Source of the DNA: Gammaproteobacteria bacterium
GTDB lineage: Bacteria; Pseudomonadota; Gammaproteobacteria; HTCC5015
Direction: 5' to 3'
DNA length: 64,000 nucleotides
Assembly (NCBI GenBank): GCA_013817245.1
Contig: JACDDA010000002.1
Span: 299,919-363,918, forward strand
How positions within the stretch are numbered: position 1 is the first letter of the stretch; the number at the start of each line of letters is the position of its first letter. The position numbers and the translations under genes were made by a program. The notes beneath the pieces were generated by a model. It did not search any database and had not been told where the DNA came from. It worked only from the letters and a program-made list of their open reading frames with translations. Positions 36,441 to 44,713 of this stretch are shown piece by piece.

Positions 36441-36836
36441 TTAGTCCAGTGCAGTTAAAGTGGTAACGCTGATGCCGAGTGCGTCGGCGTAACGTTGCAG
36501 CAATGCGGCGGATAATTTTTTGAAAATCCGTGGTTGGAAGTGACGTTTAATACGCCATTGAAATAATCCCGTGCTTTGCGCTAACAACACGAGATCCATG
36601 CGTTGCTTGTACATATGAAACATTAATGGTGAAACGGTATTTTGCAAACAGGCTTGTTTTGCAGCGGCGGCTTTTTCTTTGAAATCATCAACTGCTTGCA
36701 GGGTTACAATTTCTTCTGCTTGCCAGCCACTAGAACTAACAATATGAATGTTGCCATCAGCGCCGCGTGCATATACGGCTTTTCGATGTCCACCTAAAGC
36801 GATGTTCGCATCTTGAGGCACGTCCTGATCGCGCAC
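36441..36836 (-). CDS. small HTH-like protein of the DAR-like cluster
   Basis: A 131-residue protein without a name I recognise. The C-terminal half (about residues 70-128) reads like a helix-turn-helix: YKQRMDLVLLAQSTGLFQWRIKRH followed by LSAALLQRYADALGISVTTL, reminiscent of XRE-type domains. The GTG start at 36836 comes directly after the darB-like stop, with GAGG as a ribosome site within that gene's end. It could be a cluster regulator or a scaffold; both are guesses. Confidence 0.65.
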   Translation of the reverse strand: MRDQDVPQDANIALGGHRKAVYARGADGNIHIVSSSGWQAEEIVTLQAVDDFKEKAAAAKQACLQNTVSPLMFHMYKQRMDLVLLAQSTGLFQWRIKRHFQPRIFKKLSAALLQRYADALGISVTTLTALD

Positions 36837-37985
36837 TTACACAACCTCTAAATAAACATAACCGCTGGAGAAACGTCCGCTTTCGGGAATGTACATCAAA
36901 ATGGTTTCGCCGGTTTTTAATTTGCCACTGTGAAATAATTCATCGAGCATGATATACGCGGAGGCAGAACCAGTATTGCCTTTGGTCGCTAAGTTAGTAA
37001 ACCAACGTTCTTGCGGAATAGGAAAATTCGCGGCTTCTAAATGTTTGATAATGAGTTTGCGAAAATATTCCGATGACATATGCGGCAAAAACCAAGTGAC
37101 ATCATCGGGGCGAATGCCGCGTTTTGTTTGCAGATGCAACATCGGTATTTCAACTGTTTGTTCCATGACGTTTTCATTTAATAAACGAACATCTTGTTTG
37201 GTGCTGAAAATGGAACGTTGCGCCCATTCATCGGGCGTGAAATGCGCCCAGCCTTTCATGCTGCCATCGGCTTGTTGTTCGCAACCGGCATACATACAAG
37301 CAGGCATTACATGTGCTTGCGATATTATGTCTATCCATTTAATTTTTAATGATGGACCTTGCGTGTTGGGTTTGTTTTGTAATAAACAGGCGCCAGCACC
37401 GTCTGATAACATCCAGCGTAAAAAATCTTTTTCAAAAGCAATTTCTGGACGTTCTTGTAAGGCCGCAACATTATGTTCGCTTTCGGCTTGATAATGACGC
37501 GCTTGCGCCTGTAAAGATGCGAGTTCGGAACCGGTTGCTACGGCACATTGTGCTTCGCCGGCGCGCACGGCTAACCAGGTATATTTCAATGCGGATATTC
37601 CGGATAAACAAACACCGGCCATGGAAACAATTTCGCAACGGGGCAGACCTAATTCGCCATGCACCATCACGCCATGATTAGGCAATAACTGATCTGCAAT
37701 CGATGTGCCGGTAGCTAAGCAATCAATTTTATTGATATCAAGACCTTGTTGCGCAAAAGCGCGGATGGCTTCTGCGGTTAATTGGGCATTCGTGTGAGTA
37801 AATTCACCCGTAGTAGCATCAACTGCATAATGACGACTGCGAATTCCATTGCTGCGCAAGACTAAAGCGCGCGCGCGCGAAGGTTTGCCATTAACAATAC
37901 CTAAACGTTGTTCCATTTCATCATTAGAAACTGGCGCGTTCGGCATAAAGCTAGCGGTGTGCGTAATATAAACAGCAGAATCCAT
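36837..37985 (-). CDS. darB: beta-ketoacyl-ACP synthase III (DarB-like ketosynthase)
   Basis: KAS III-fold ketosynthase of 383 residues. The triad is C126 (AGVCLSGISAL), H302 (FLPHMSSEYF) and N337 (TKGNTGSASAY), so it should be active. DarB joins two beta-ketoacyl chains in dialkylresorcinol formation; the darA-like gene just upstream supports that call. An in-frame GTG lies at 37997, but the ATG at 37985 (MDSAVYITHTASFMPN) matches the family N-terminus. It is the second gene of the cluster, 78 bp after darA. Confidence 0.85.
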   Translation of the reverse strand: MDSAVYITHTASFMPNAPVSNDEMEQRLGIVNGKPSRARALVLRSNGIRSRHYAVDATTGEFTHTNAQLTAEAIRAFAQQGLDINKIDCLATGTSIADQLLPNHGVMVHGELGLPRCEIVSMAGVCLSGISALKYTWLAVRAGEAQCAVATGSELASLQAQARHYQAESEHNVAALQERPEIAFEKDFLRWMLSDGAGACLLQNKPNTQGPSLKIKWIDIISQAHVMPACMYAGCEQQADGSMKGWAHFTPDEWAQRSIFSTKQDVRLLNENVMEQTVEIPMLHLQTKRGIRPDDVTWFLPHMSSEYFRKLIIKHLEAANFPIPQERWFTNLATKGNTGSASAYIMLDELFHSGKLKTGETILMYIPESGRFSSGYVYLEVV

Positions 37986-38063
37986 AATAATGACCACGTT
38001 AAATTAATTTAAAAAAAATAGTTACATACGTGCTGAGTGCGGAGGTAGATTTTTTCAGTGTAT

Positions 38064-38981
38064 TTAATTACCCGAAGGCATTTCATAATAATGGCGCAAC
38101 GTCTTGAGCCGTTGTTGGCGCAATGGACGTAGCAGACGTTGTATCAATAAGCTAAGTGGTACAACGGTTATAATTAAACAAATTAAAAAAATAATATAAA
38201 CAATCAATATTGGCCAACGGCGTTTTTGTCCTGCGCGACCGATGCGCCGAATCAAGCCACCCCAAATACGGAAACTCCGAAAAGCGGCGGTTTCACTGAT
38301 TAATAATTCAGGTTTTGCGGTTACCGCGCCTAAGTTTTGCAATAAAGCTTCCGGGCCACGTTCTTTGTCAGCGCGTAATGCTTGCTGCAAGGCATGACCA
38401 AATCGATCGCACGCTTGAATATCGCCTGCGGCTATACCGGCGGCAGGCAGTCCCCAAAAAGCGTTGCGTTTGCCGGTTAATAACCAGCGTGGGGTGGTAA
38501 TTAAACTGGCGATAGCACTGCCTTGATCGGTGAGCACGATGTTAGCACACAAGCGCGCACCTAAATTTGATAGTAGTTTTTTCATGGTTTCTTGCGCGAT
38601 CAACCACATATTGCGACAAGCGATAACGGTGACCACCGGTTTATTGCGTAATACCTGCGCCGCTTGTGGGCTTTGCAGAAATGCCGTAATGGGTTGAGAC
38701 GGTGAGATGTACCAGACCTGATAGCCGATGATAATCAAATCAAACTCTTCAGTGCCTTGCAACGTTAAGGGTTTAATTGGCGCGGGATCGAGATAGACGG
38801 ATTCTGGAAATGCATCAAAAAAGCGCAAAATAGGCCACGGAAATGGCGGCGGATTTTGCGGTTGGATGATTTCCACATGCAGACTAATGTCCTCAGCGTC
38901 GGCTAATGGCTGCAAGACCCGCTGCATGACCTGATGCAATTGACCGGTTTGGGAATAATAAATAGCGAGGACGCGTTTCAT
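38064..38981 (-). CDS. darA: dialkylresorcinol condensing enzyme DarA-like
   Basis: A 305-residue protein starting with a flavodoxin-like motif (VLAIYYSQTGQLHQV), followed by IIIGYQVWYISPSQPITAFL and TVIACRNMWLIAQETM, which are typical for the DarA 'condensing enzyme' family. It ends with a membrane helix (WPILIVYIIFLICLIITVVPL) and a basic tail. DarA acts with the ketosynthase DarB in forming the resorcinol ring. It is the first gene of the nine-gene minus-strand cluster and is divergent from mrp across 209 bp. Membrane anchoring suggests the lipid product is made at the inner membrane. Confidence 0.83.
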   Translation of the reverse strand: MKRVLAIYYSQTGQLHQVMQRVLQPLADAEDISLHVEIIQPQNPPPFPWPILRFFDAFPESVYLDPAPIKPLTLQGTEEFDLIIIGYQVWYISPSQPITAFLQSPQAAQVLRNKPVVTVIACRNMWLIAQETMKKLLSNLGARLCANIVLTDQGSAIASLITTPRWLLTGKRNAFWGLPAAGIAAGDIQACDRFGHALQQALRADKERGPEALLQNLGAVTAKPELLISETAAFRSFRIWGGLIRRIGRAGQKRRWPILIVYIIFLICLIITVVPLSLLIQRLLRPLRQQRLKTLRHYYEMPSGN

Positions 38982-39190
38982 GCGCGCATTTTAAAGATTT
39001 TTATCAACATAACCAGCTTTATACGGGCAGGTTGTGCCGTTGGTCACATGCAGCGGTACAGGACCGAAATGCTAAGGGAGGCGCGCTAGCAAAATAGACG
39101 CTATTTCAAGCTTATTACGCCTTATTGTGACTGAAGCTAGCGTGTAGAATGCCGACCCCGACGTATCAATAGCCTATTTAGGTGGCCGCG

Positions 39191-40279
39191 ATGGCAAATG
39201 TAACTTATGAACAAGTGAAGCAGGTGTTGGCCGAGTACCAAGACCCTTATTTGGGTACCGATTTGGTTAGCGCGCATGCGCTCAAAAATATCGAGTTGGC
39301 TGACGGCAACATTAAGGTGCAAATTCAATTAGGCTTTCCGGCTAAAACCTACGCCGATGAATTGGCAAGCAATCTGCGCGACGTCATTTCTGCGTTGGCC
39401 GGTGTTGCCTCGGTGGTGGTCGACGTGAGTTGGCAAACCAGCGCGCATGCGGTACAAAAAACCTTAAAACATTTCGATAATATTAAAAATATTATTGCGA
39501 TTGCATCCGGTAAAGGCGGCGTAGGTAAATCCACTACCGCTGTTAATTTAGCATTGGCGTTGGCCGCCGAAGGCGCGCGCGTAGGTATTTTAGACGCTGA
39601 TATTTACGGGCCCTCAATGCCGCAAATGTTGGGCATTACCGGCAAACCAGATACTGATGGTAAAGGCATGTCGCCGAAAAATGCACATGGCATTCAAGCG
39701 ATGTCGATTGGTTTTTTGGTGGATGAAGACACGCCGATGATTTGGCGCGGACCCATGGTCAGTCAAGCCTTAGAACAATTATTACGAGATACTCGTTGGG
39801 ATGATTTAGATTATTTAATTATCGATTTACCACCCGGCACCGGCGATACACAGCTCACGTTATCACAAAAAATTCCCGTGTCAGGCGCGGTGATTGTTAC
39901 TACGCCGCAAGATATTGCGTTACTGGATGCGCGTAAAGCACTCAAGATGTTTCAAAAAGTAGAAGTGCCCGTGTTAGGCATCGTCGAAAATATGAGTTTG
40001 CATATTTGCACGCAGTGCGGACATGAAGAAGCTATTTTTGGTAGCGGCGGCGGTGACAAAATGGCGCACGATTATGGCATCACTTTGTTGGGGCAATTAC
40101 CTTTAGCGATGCAGATTCGTGAACAGGCTGATAATGGTAATCCCACCGTCGTTGCAGATCCGAATGGTCGCATTGCGCATATTTATCGAGACATCGCGCG
40201 CAAAGTATCGGCACGCTTATCGCGTCGCGGTCGTGACTACGCAGCGAAATTTCCAAAAATTGTCATTCAAAACGATTAA
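39191..40279 (+). CDS. apbC: Mrp/ApbC iron-sulfur cluster carrier ATPase
   Basis: Mrp/NBP35-family P-loop ATPase that carries and transfers [4Fe-4S] clusters. Residues 1-90 form a MIP18-like (DUF59) domain and the rest the ATPase: [27 protein letters not shown] and [12 protein letters not shown]. The cluster-binding CxxC is CTQC in [17 protein letters not shown] at 39182 lies in frame upstream, but AGGTGG serves as the ribosome site for the ATG at 39191 (362 residues). It is 35 bp before dcd. Confidence 0.93.
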   Translation: MANVTYEQVKQVLAEYQDPYLGTDLVSAHALKNIELADGNIKVQIQLGFPAKTYADELASNLRDVISALAGVASVVVDVSWQTSAHAVQKTLKHFDNIKNIIAIASGKGGVGKSTTAVNLALALAAEGARVGILDADIYGPSMPQMLGITGKPDTDGKGMSPKNAHGIQAMSIGFLVDEDTPMIWRGPMVSQALEQLLRDTRWDDLDYLIIDLPPGTGDTQLTLSQKIPVSGAVIVTTPQDIALLDARKALKMFQKVEVPVLGIVENMSLHICTQCGHEEAIFGSGGGDKMAHDYGITLLGQLPLAMQIREQADNGNPTVVADPNGRIAHIYRDIARKVSARLSRRGRDYAAKFPKIVIQND

Positions 40280-40314
40280 TTTTTTATTTACCCATAAAAC
40301 AACAGAAGGTTGTT

Positions 40315-40881
40315 ATGAGCATAAAGTCAGATCATTGGATTCGCCGCATGGCGCAAACCCACAATATGATTAGTCCTTTTGAAGCAGGTCAAGTGCGGCA
40401 TCGTGACGAACAACGAATTATTTCTTACGGCACATCGAGTTACGGTTACGACGTGCGTTGCGCCGATGAATTTAAAGTATTCACCAACATCAACAGCACC
40501 ATTGTGGACCCCAAAGCATTTGATGAAAAAAGTTTTGTCGATTTTAAAAGCGACTGCTGCATCATTCCGCCAAATTCTTTTGCGCTTGCTCGCACCGTTG
40601 AGTATTTTCGCATACCCCGCAGCGTGTTAACGGTTTGCTTAGGCAAGTCTACTTATGCGCGTTGCGGCATTATCGTCAACGTCACGCCGTTAGAACCAGA
40701 ATGGGAAGGTCACGTGACCTTAGAGTTTTCCAATACAACCCCACTGCCTGCAAAAATTTATGCTAACGAAGGCGTAGCGCAAATGTTATTTTTTGAATCA
40801 GATGAAGTTTGTGACGTGTCGTACAAAGATCGTGGCGGAAAATACCAAGGGCAACGTGGAGTGACCTTGCCAAAAACGTGA
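40315..40881 (+). CDS. dcd: dCTP deaminase
   Basis: dCTP deaminase produces dUTP for thymidylate synthesis. The 188-residue length is typical of a monofunctional Dcd. Markers are [13 protein letters not shown], the [54 protein letters not shown] core with the catalytic Glu, and the C-terminal [19 protein letters not shown]. An independent ribosome site (AGAAGG) precedes the ATG at 40315. It is convergent with the DUF1631 gene. Confidence 0.96.
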   Translation: MSIKSDHWIRRMAQTHNMISPFEAGQVRHRDEQRIISYGTSSYGYDVRCADEFKVFTNINSTIVDPKAFDEKSFVDFKSDCCIIPPNSFALARTVEYFRIPRSVLTVCLGKSTYARCGIIVNVTPLEPEWEGHVTLEFSNTTPLPAKIYANEGVAQMLFFESDEVCDVSYKDRGGKYQGQRGVTLPKT

Positions 40882-40988
40882 AGAGTCTATTAATAGAAAG
40901 CGTTATCCCAATAAAAAAATGCTGAATTACATAACGTTATTTGTGCGTTTACAGAAATAAAAAATGTCTAGATGAAGTAATATTATTT

Positions 40989-43322
40989 CTATACTTCTCT
41001 CATCACTTGCATATTCGTTATAACCGCTGCTAGCGCTTTATCGAATAAATTGTCTTCATTAATAATTCGTGAACGCTCGCAATCTAATTCATCTAAAAAT
41101 TCTGCAATGTCTTTGAGCTCGGCGTGTGAGCCGATGCTGTCAACAAAAATTAATTGCGTGGTTTCTTTTAGAACAGAGGAAAGCTTTAAGCGGCGATGAG
41201 GTTTGTCGCGTCCCATATAAACTTCGCACCAGGTGCCGGGCGTGAGTTCAGGCGGAATTTGCGCTAATAACGTTTCGATGTCGGGTTGTGTGGGCAGTGC
41301 GTCTTGCAAGGTAATATCGCCGACGTCATCGCCGTAATCAAATGGATCGCTCTTGTCATCAATCAAACCATATTCTTGATCGGCTTGCGGCGAGAATTTA
41401 AGCGTGTCGTATTCGCGTTCTTTTTCGGCGTAGAAATTTTCCAAGCCCGCCAACAAATTCGTGTCGCTGCGCGCTTGTTGGATTTTGGTTAAGGCTTGTT
41501 TAGCTTTTTTGATGACCGCCGCTTTGCGATCAACAATAACGGATAATTGGTTTTGTGATTTTCCGGGTTGCGCGCTTTCTATGATTTGGCGAAATAAATC
41601 CACCGATGCGCGCCATTCATCACTGTCTTCGCCGAAGCGACGTTGAGTGTGTAGAAATAAAGGGGCAAACCCTTTTAAGACTAAGCTATGTAGCAAGCTC
41701 GGCAGTTCTTTGCCTTTTAAGAATTTGCGGATTTGTTGAATGACAATTTTTTTTATGTAGAGTAATTTCGCTTGGCTTTCCGCTTTAGTCCGCGTTTGAT
41801 TTTCTTGTGCGAAAACAGTCTGTAATTCTTGTGTGGAAATATTACGCAGTTCATTTAACTGTTCAGTAAATATCGTTAAATCGTCAGTAAAGTTTTGGAC
41901 AATATATTCGGTAGTAGCTTTTAGGCGTTGATAGATTGGGTCTTGGTGGTCTTCAATACCAATGCCCAGTTGCGCCATGTCGTTTAACAATAAACGCGCA
42001 GGATGCGTTTCTTGTTTTAGCAGTGTCACATCAAGTAGTGCTGCTTTTAAATACGGTATTTGCAAACGACTGAGCTGTACTTTGACGGGATCAGAAAGAT
42101 CGGGGTCTTCTAAAATGGCGATGAAGATTTGGTTTACTAATTCGATAACATTTGATTCGGGTGTTGATAAGCGTTTTGCTTGGCTGTTAACGAATTGTTT
42201 AATATCGTTTTTGATGCGTGCCGCAATCGCTTCGGGATCGTGAATTTCTTCGGCTCCTGCGGGTGCGCTGCTTTGCAGATTGGACAACATGCCCATGAGG
42301 TCTGCGGTATCAATGGCCGGTGAGTTGGGATCGTAATCCGGTACTGAACTGGTGCCTTGATGTTTACCGGATAAAAAATCGTATAACAAACGCGAAAACG
42401 CGCTGTCTTGAAATGCATTGGCTTGTAGTTGGCCGGCCGCGAGCGGCACGATGTTGGACGGCATGATAAAACCACCACCCGCATGGCCACTACCAATATT
42501 CATTCCTGCCGGTAAGGCTTGCGGTGTTGCAATGTTAGCGTAGCTACCGGGAGGCGCTTGATTTGCAAATGAAGGTGGTTGCGCGCTAGCTTGCACAGTT
42601 GGAATAGCCGCTGTGGCAGCTTGTTGGCTACTCTCTTGTTGTTTTTGTTGCTCAATGCGGAATTGATAAATCATTTCAAAATCCGGCGAGCTCGGATTTT
42701 CTTTTTCATTAATATAACCATTGTCTTGCAAGCTCGTCAGCACGCCTGCATAAATGGTTTTTAAATCACTAAAAGCTTGCTCAGAAAATGCTTTATAAAT
42801 GGATCGGCGATCCACATGCGGAACGTCATGTTCTTCTAACAAACCTTGGAATAATAAAAGAATCCGTTGTGGCAAAATCGCGTCGGGTTCGGGTTGGTGT
42901 TTGAGCTCACGGCTTAAACGTACTAGCCCCCGTTTGATGGCGCGAATTTCGGGATCGTATTTTTCATGAATGCGGCCACCTAAGTCGCCGATCATGATGG
43001 ACTCTTCGAGTGTGTCGTCTTCTATTAAAGATAAATTTAACGCATTGGGGTCATTTTCTACTGGAAGTTCGCTGCCTTCTAAAAAGGCGCGATAACGATG
43101 CATGAAACTTTTGGTGAGCGCCGGCCCCCAACTGGTTACATCTGAAACAGTTTTTGGTGCTGCGATGACGGCGTCCGGACTGATCGTTTCATCGTCTGCA
43201 TAATCGTGACGGCCGCTGAGTTTTCCTAGGGTGTGTTGGATCAGTTTGCCGAATTGAACTGCGGCAAAATCACGGATTTCGAAAAAGGCTTTTTCTTGTT
43301 TGGTCTGCTGTTTTGTTGCCAT
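40989..43322 (-). CDS. DUF1631 family protein
   Basis: A large (777-residue) cytoplasmic protein of the DUF1631 family, common in gamma- and betaproteobacteria and of unknown biochemical role. It is helical throughout with a Gln/Ala/Pro-rich low-complexity linker at about residues 225-290. The C-terminal segment (GTWCEVYMGRDKPHRRLKLSSVL...FVDSIGSHAELKD) has the look of a PilZ-like beta-barrel, a fold that can bind c-di-GMP, but I do not see a clear RxxxR motif. The start ATG is at 43322; it is probably monocistronic. Confidence 0.8.
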   Translation of the reverse strand: MATKQQTKQEKAFFEIRDFAAVQFGKLIQHTLGKLSGRHDYADDETISPDAVIAAPKTVSDVTSWGPALTKSFMHRYRAFLEGSELPVENDPNALNLSLIEDDTLEESIMIGDLGGRIHEKYDPEIRAIKRGLVRLSRELKHQPEPDAILPQRILLLFQGLLEEHDVPHVDRRSIYKAFSEQAFSDLKTIYAGVLTSLQDNGYINEKENPSSPDFEMIYQFRIEQQKQQESSQQAATAAIPTVQASAQPPSFANQAPPGSYANIATPQALPAGMNIGSGHAGGGFIMPSNIVPLAAGQLQANAFQDSAFSRLLYDFLSGKHQGTSSVPDYDPNSPAIDTADLMGMLSNLQSSAPAGAEEIHDPEAIAARIKNDIKQFVNSQAKRLSTPESNVIELVNQIFIAILEDPDLSDPVKVQLSRLQIPYLKAALLDVTLLKQETHPARLLLNDMAQLGIGIEDHQDPIYQRLKATTEYIVQNFTDDLTIFTEQLNELRNISTQELQTVFAQENQTRTKAESQAKLLYIKKIVIQQIRKFLKGKELPSLLHSLVLKGFAPLFLHTQRRFGEDSDEWRASVDLFRQIIESAQPGKSQNQLSVIVDRKAAVIKKAKQALTKIQQARSDTNLLAGLENFYAEKEREYDTLKFSPQADQEYGLIDDKSDPFDYGDDVGDITLQDALPTQPDIETLLAQIPPELTPGTWCEVYMGRDKPHRRLKLSSVLKETTQLIFVDSIGSHAELKDIAEFLDELDCERSRIINEDNLFDKALAAVITNMQVMREV

Positions 43323-43387
43323 TCAATTCACCGATTATTTCCCTAGAGTTTAGTATTGCCGGGCTGTGCTAGAGAAAATGTGTGCTC

Positions 43388-44056
43388 CTAATCTCGCAAA
43401 CTGATGCAAGACCAGCCACGTTGTTCAGCGAGTGATCGCAGCCGTTCGTCTGGGTCTACCGCGACTGGGTGGGTAACGACATTTAATAGCGGCGCATCAT
43501 TGTGCGAATCAGAATAAAACCAGCTGTGATCGAGGGTGGCTTGGTGTTCGCTTAACCATTGTTGCAGTCGTAAGACTTTGCCATTTTGAAAGCACGGGAT
43601 ACCGCTGACGCGACCGGTATAAGCGCCGTTGATACATTCGGGGTCGGTGGCTAATAAATGAGGAATGCCTAATCGTTGCGCAATGGGTTCAGTGATGAAC
43701 CGATGAGTTGCGGTGATAATCATTAAAGTATGTTGCTGCGCACGGTGTTCGGCGATCAGTGCTTCGGCTTTGGGTAAAATCATCGGCGTAATGATATCGC
43801 GCATAAAGATTTCGCGTAATTGTAATAAATGCGCTAATGGATGTTGTGTCAGGGGTTGTAGCGCAAACGCGAGGAATTCATGAATGTTGAGTACGCCGCT
43901 TTGATACTGTTCGTAGTAGTGGCGGTTTTTGCTTTCGTAAGTTGCGCCATCAACCAAACCCTGCGCAACTAAAAAGCATCCCCAGCTGTAGTCGCTGTCG
44001 CCGTGTAGTAAAGTGTTGTCTAAATCAAAAATGGCTAATGGTGCTGTGATTGACAT
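43388..44056 (-). CDS. HAD-IB family phosphatase
   Basis: HAD-superfamily hydrolase of the phosphoserine-phosphatase-like IB group. Motif I is DLDNTL (nucleophile and acid Asp), motif II lies in IITATHRFIT, Lys of motif III is in FQNGKVLRL and motif IV is YSDSHNDAPLL. The open frame extends to 44221, but that would overlap the divergent rppH start, and MSITAPLAIFDLDNTL at 44056 is the family-like N-terminus (222 residues). The substrate is unknown. It is divergent from rppH across 115 bp. Confidence 0.85.
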   Translation of the reverse strand: MSITAPLAIFDLDNTLLHGDSDYSWGCFLVAQGLVDGATYESKNRHYYEQYQSGVLNIHEFLAFALQPLTQHPLAHLLQLREIFMRDIITPMILPKAEALIAEHRAQQHTLMIITATHRFITEPIAQRLGIPHLLATDPECINGAYTGRVSGIPCFQNGKVLRLQQWLSEHQATLDHSWFYSDSHNDAPLLNVVTHPVAVDPDERLRSLAEQRGWSCISLRD

Positions 44057-44171
44057 AGGACGAAAGACTCGCGTGTAACGGGTTTGCTGCATACTCGGCT
44101 TTGTGAAAAAATGCCGCGTGGCAATGTAAGGATGCAGCGTGTGTGGCAGTATAACCTCAAAGGATGCGCAA

Positions 44172-44666
44172 GTGATTGATTCTGATGGATATCGTTTTAA
44201 TGTCGGTATCATTATTTGCAATGCCGCAGGCGCTTTGTTGTGGTGTCGGCGGCGCGGTCAAGAGGCGTGGCAGTTTCCGCAAGGCGGCATGAAAGCTCAA
44301 GAAACACCGGAGCGCGCAATGTATCGCGAGCTAGCCGAAGAAACCGGTTTGTTGCCGGCGGCAGTGAATGTGTTAGCGGAATCTAAACAATGGTTGCGTT
44401 ACGAAATCCCCGCGCATTTAGTGCGACATGATCGTCAACCCGTGTGTATCGGTCAGAAACAACGTTGGTTTTTATTGCAATTAGTGTCGCCGGAAACCCA
44501 GATTCGTTTGAACTCTTTAAATAATCCCGAGTTTGATGCGTGGCGTTGGGTTGAATATTGGCAACCCGTGCAAGATGTGGTGGCATTTAAACGCGACGTT
44601 TATCGTCAAGCTTTGACAGAGTTTGAAGATGCTATTAAAAACTTCGCTAATAACACCGCGCCATAA
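44172..44666 (+). CDS. rppH: RNA pyrophosphohydrolase
   Basis: Nudix hydrolase that removes pyrophosphate from the 5' end of mRNA and so starts RNase E decay. The Nudix box is G-x5-E-x7-REUxEExGU, seen as [23 protein letters not shown]. The N-terminus [17 protein letters not shown] equals the family start. It begins with GTG at 44172, preceded by AAAGGA, so the 11 extra upstream codons are discarded. The length is 164 residues. ptsP follows after 47 bp, the standard rppH-ptsP pair. Confidence 0.94.
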   Translation: MIDSDGYRFNVGIIICNAAGALLWCRRRGQEAWQFPQGGMKAQETPERAMYRELAEETGLLPAAVNVLAESKQWLRYEIPAHLVRHDRQPVCIGQKQRWFLLQLVSPETQIRLNSLNNPEFDAWRWVEYWQPVQDVVAFKRDVYRQALTEFEDAIKNFANNTAP

Positions 44667-44713
44667 GCACAGATGAAATTACCGCAGATGAAATTATTCG
44701 GGAGTAACAATTA

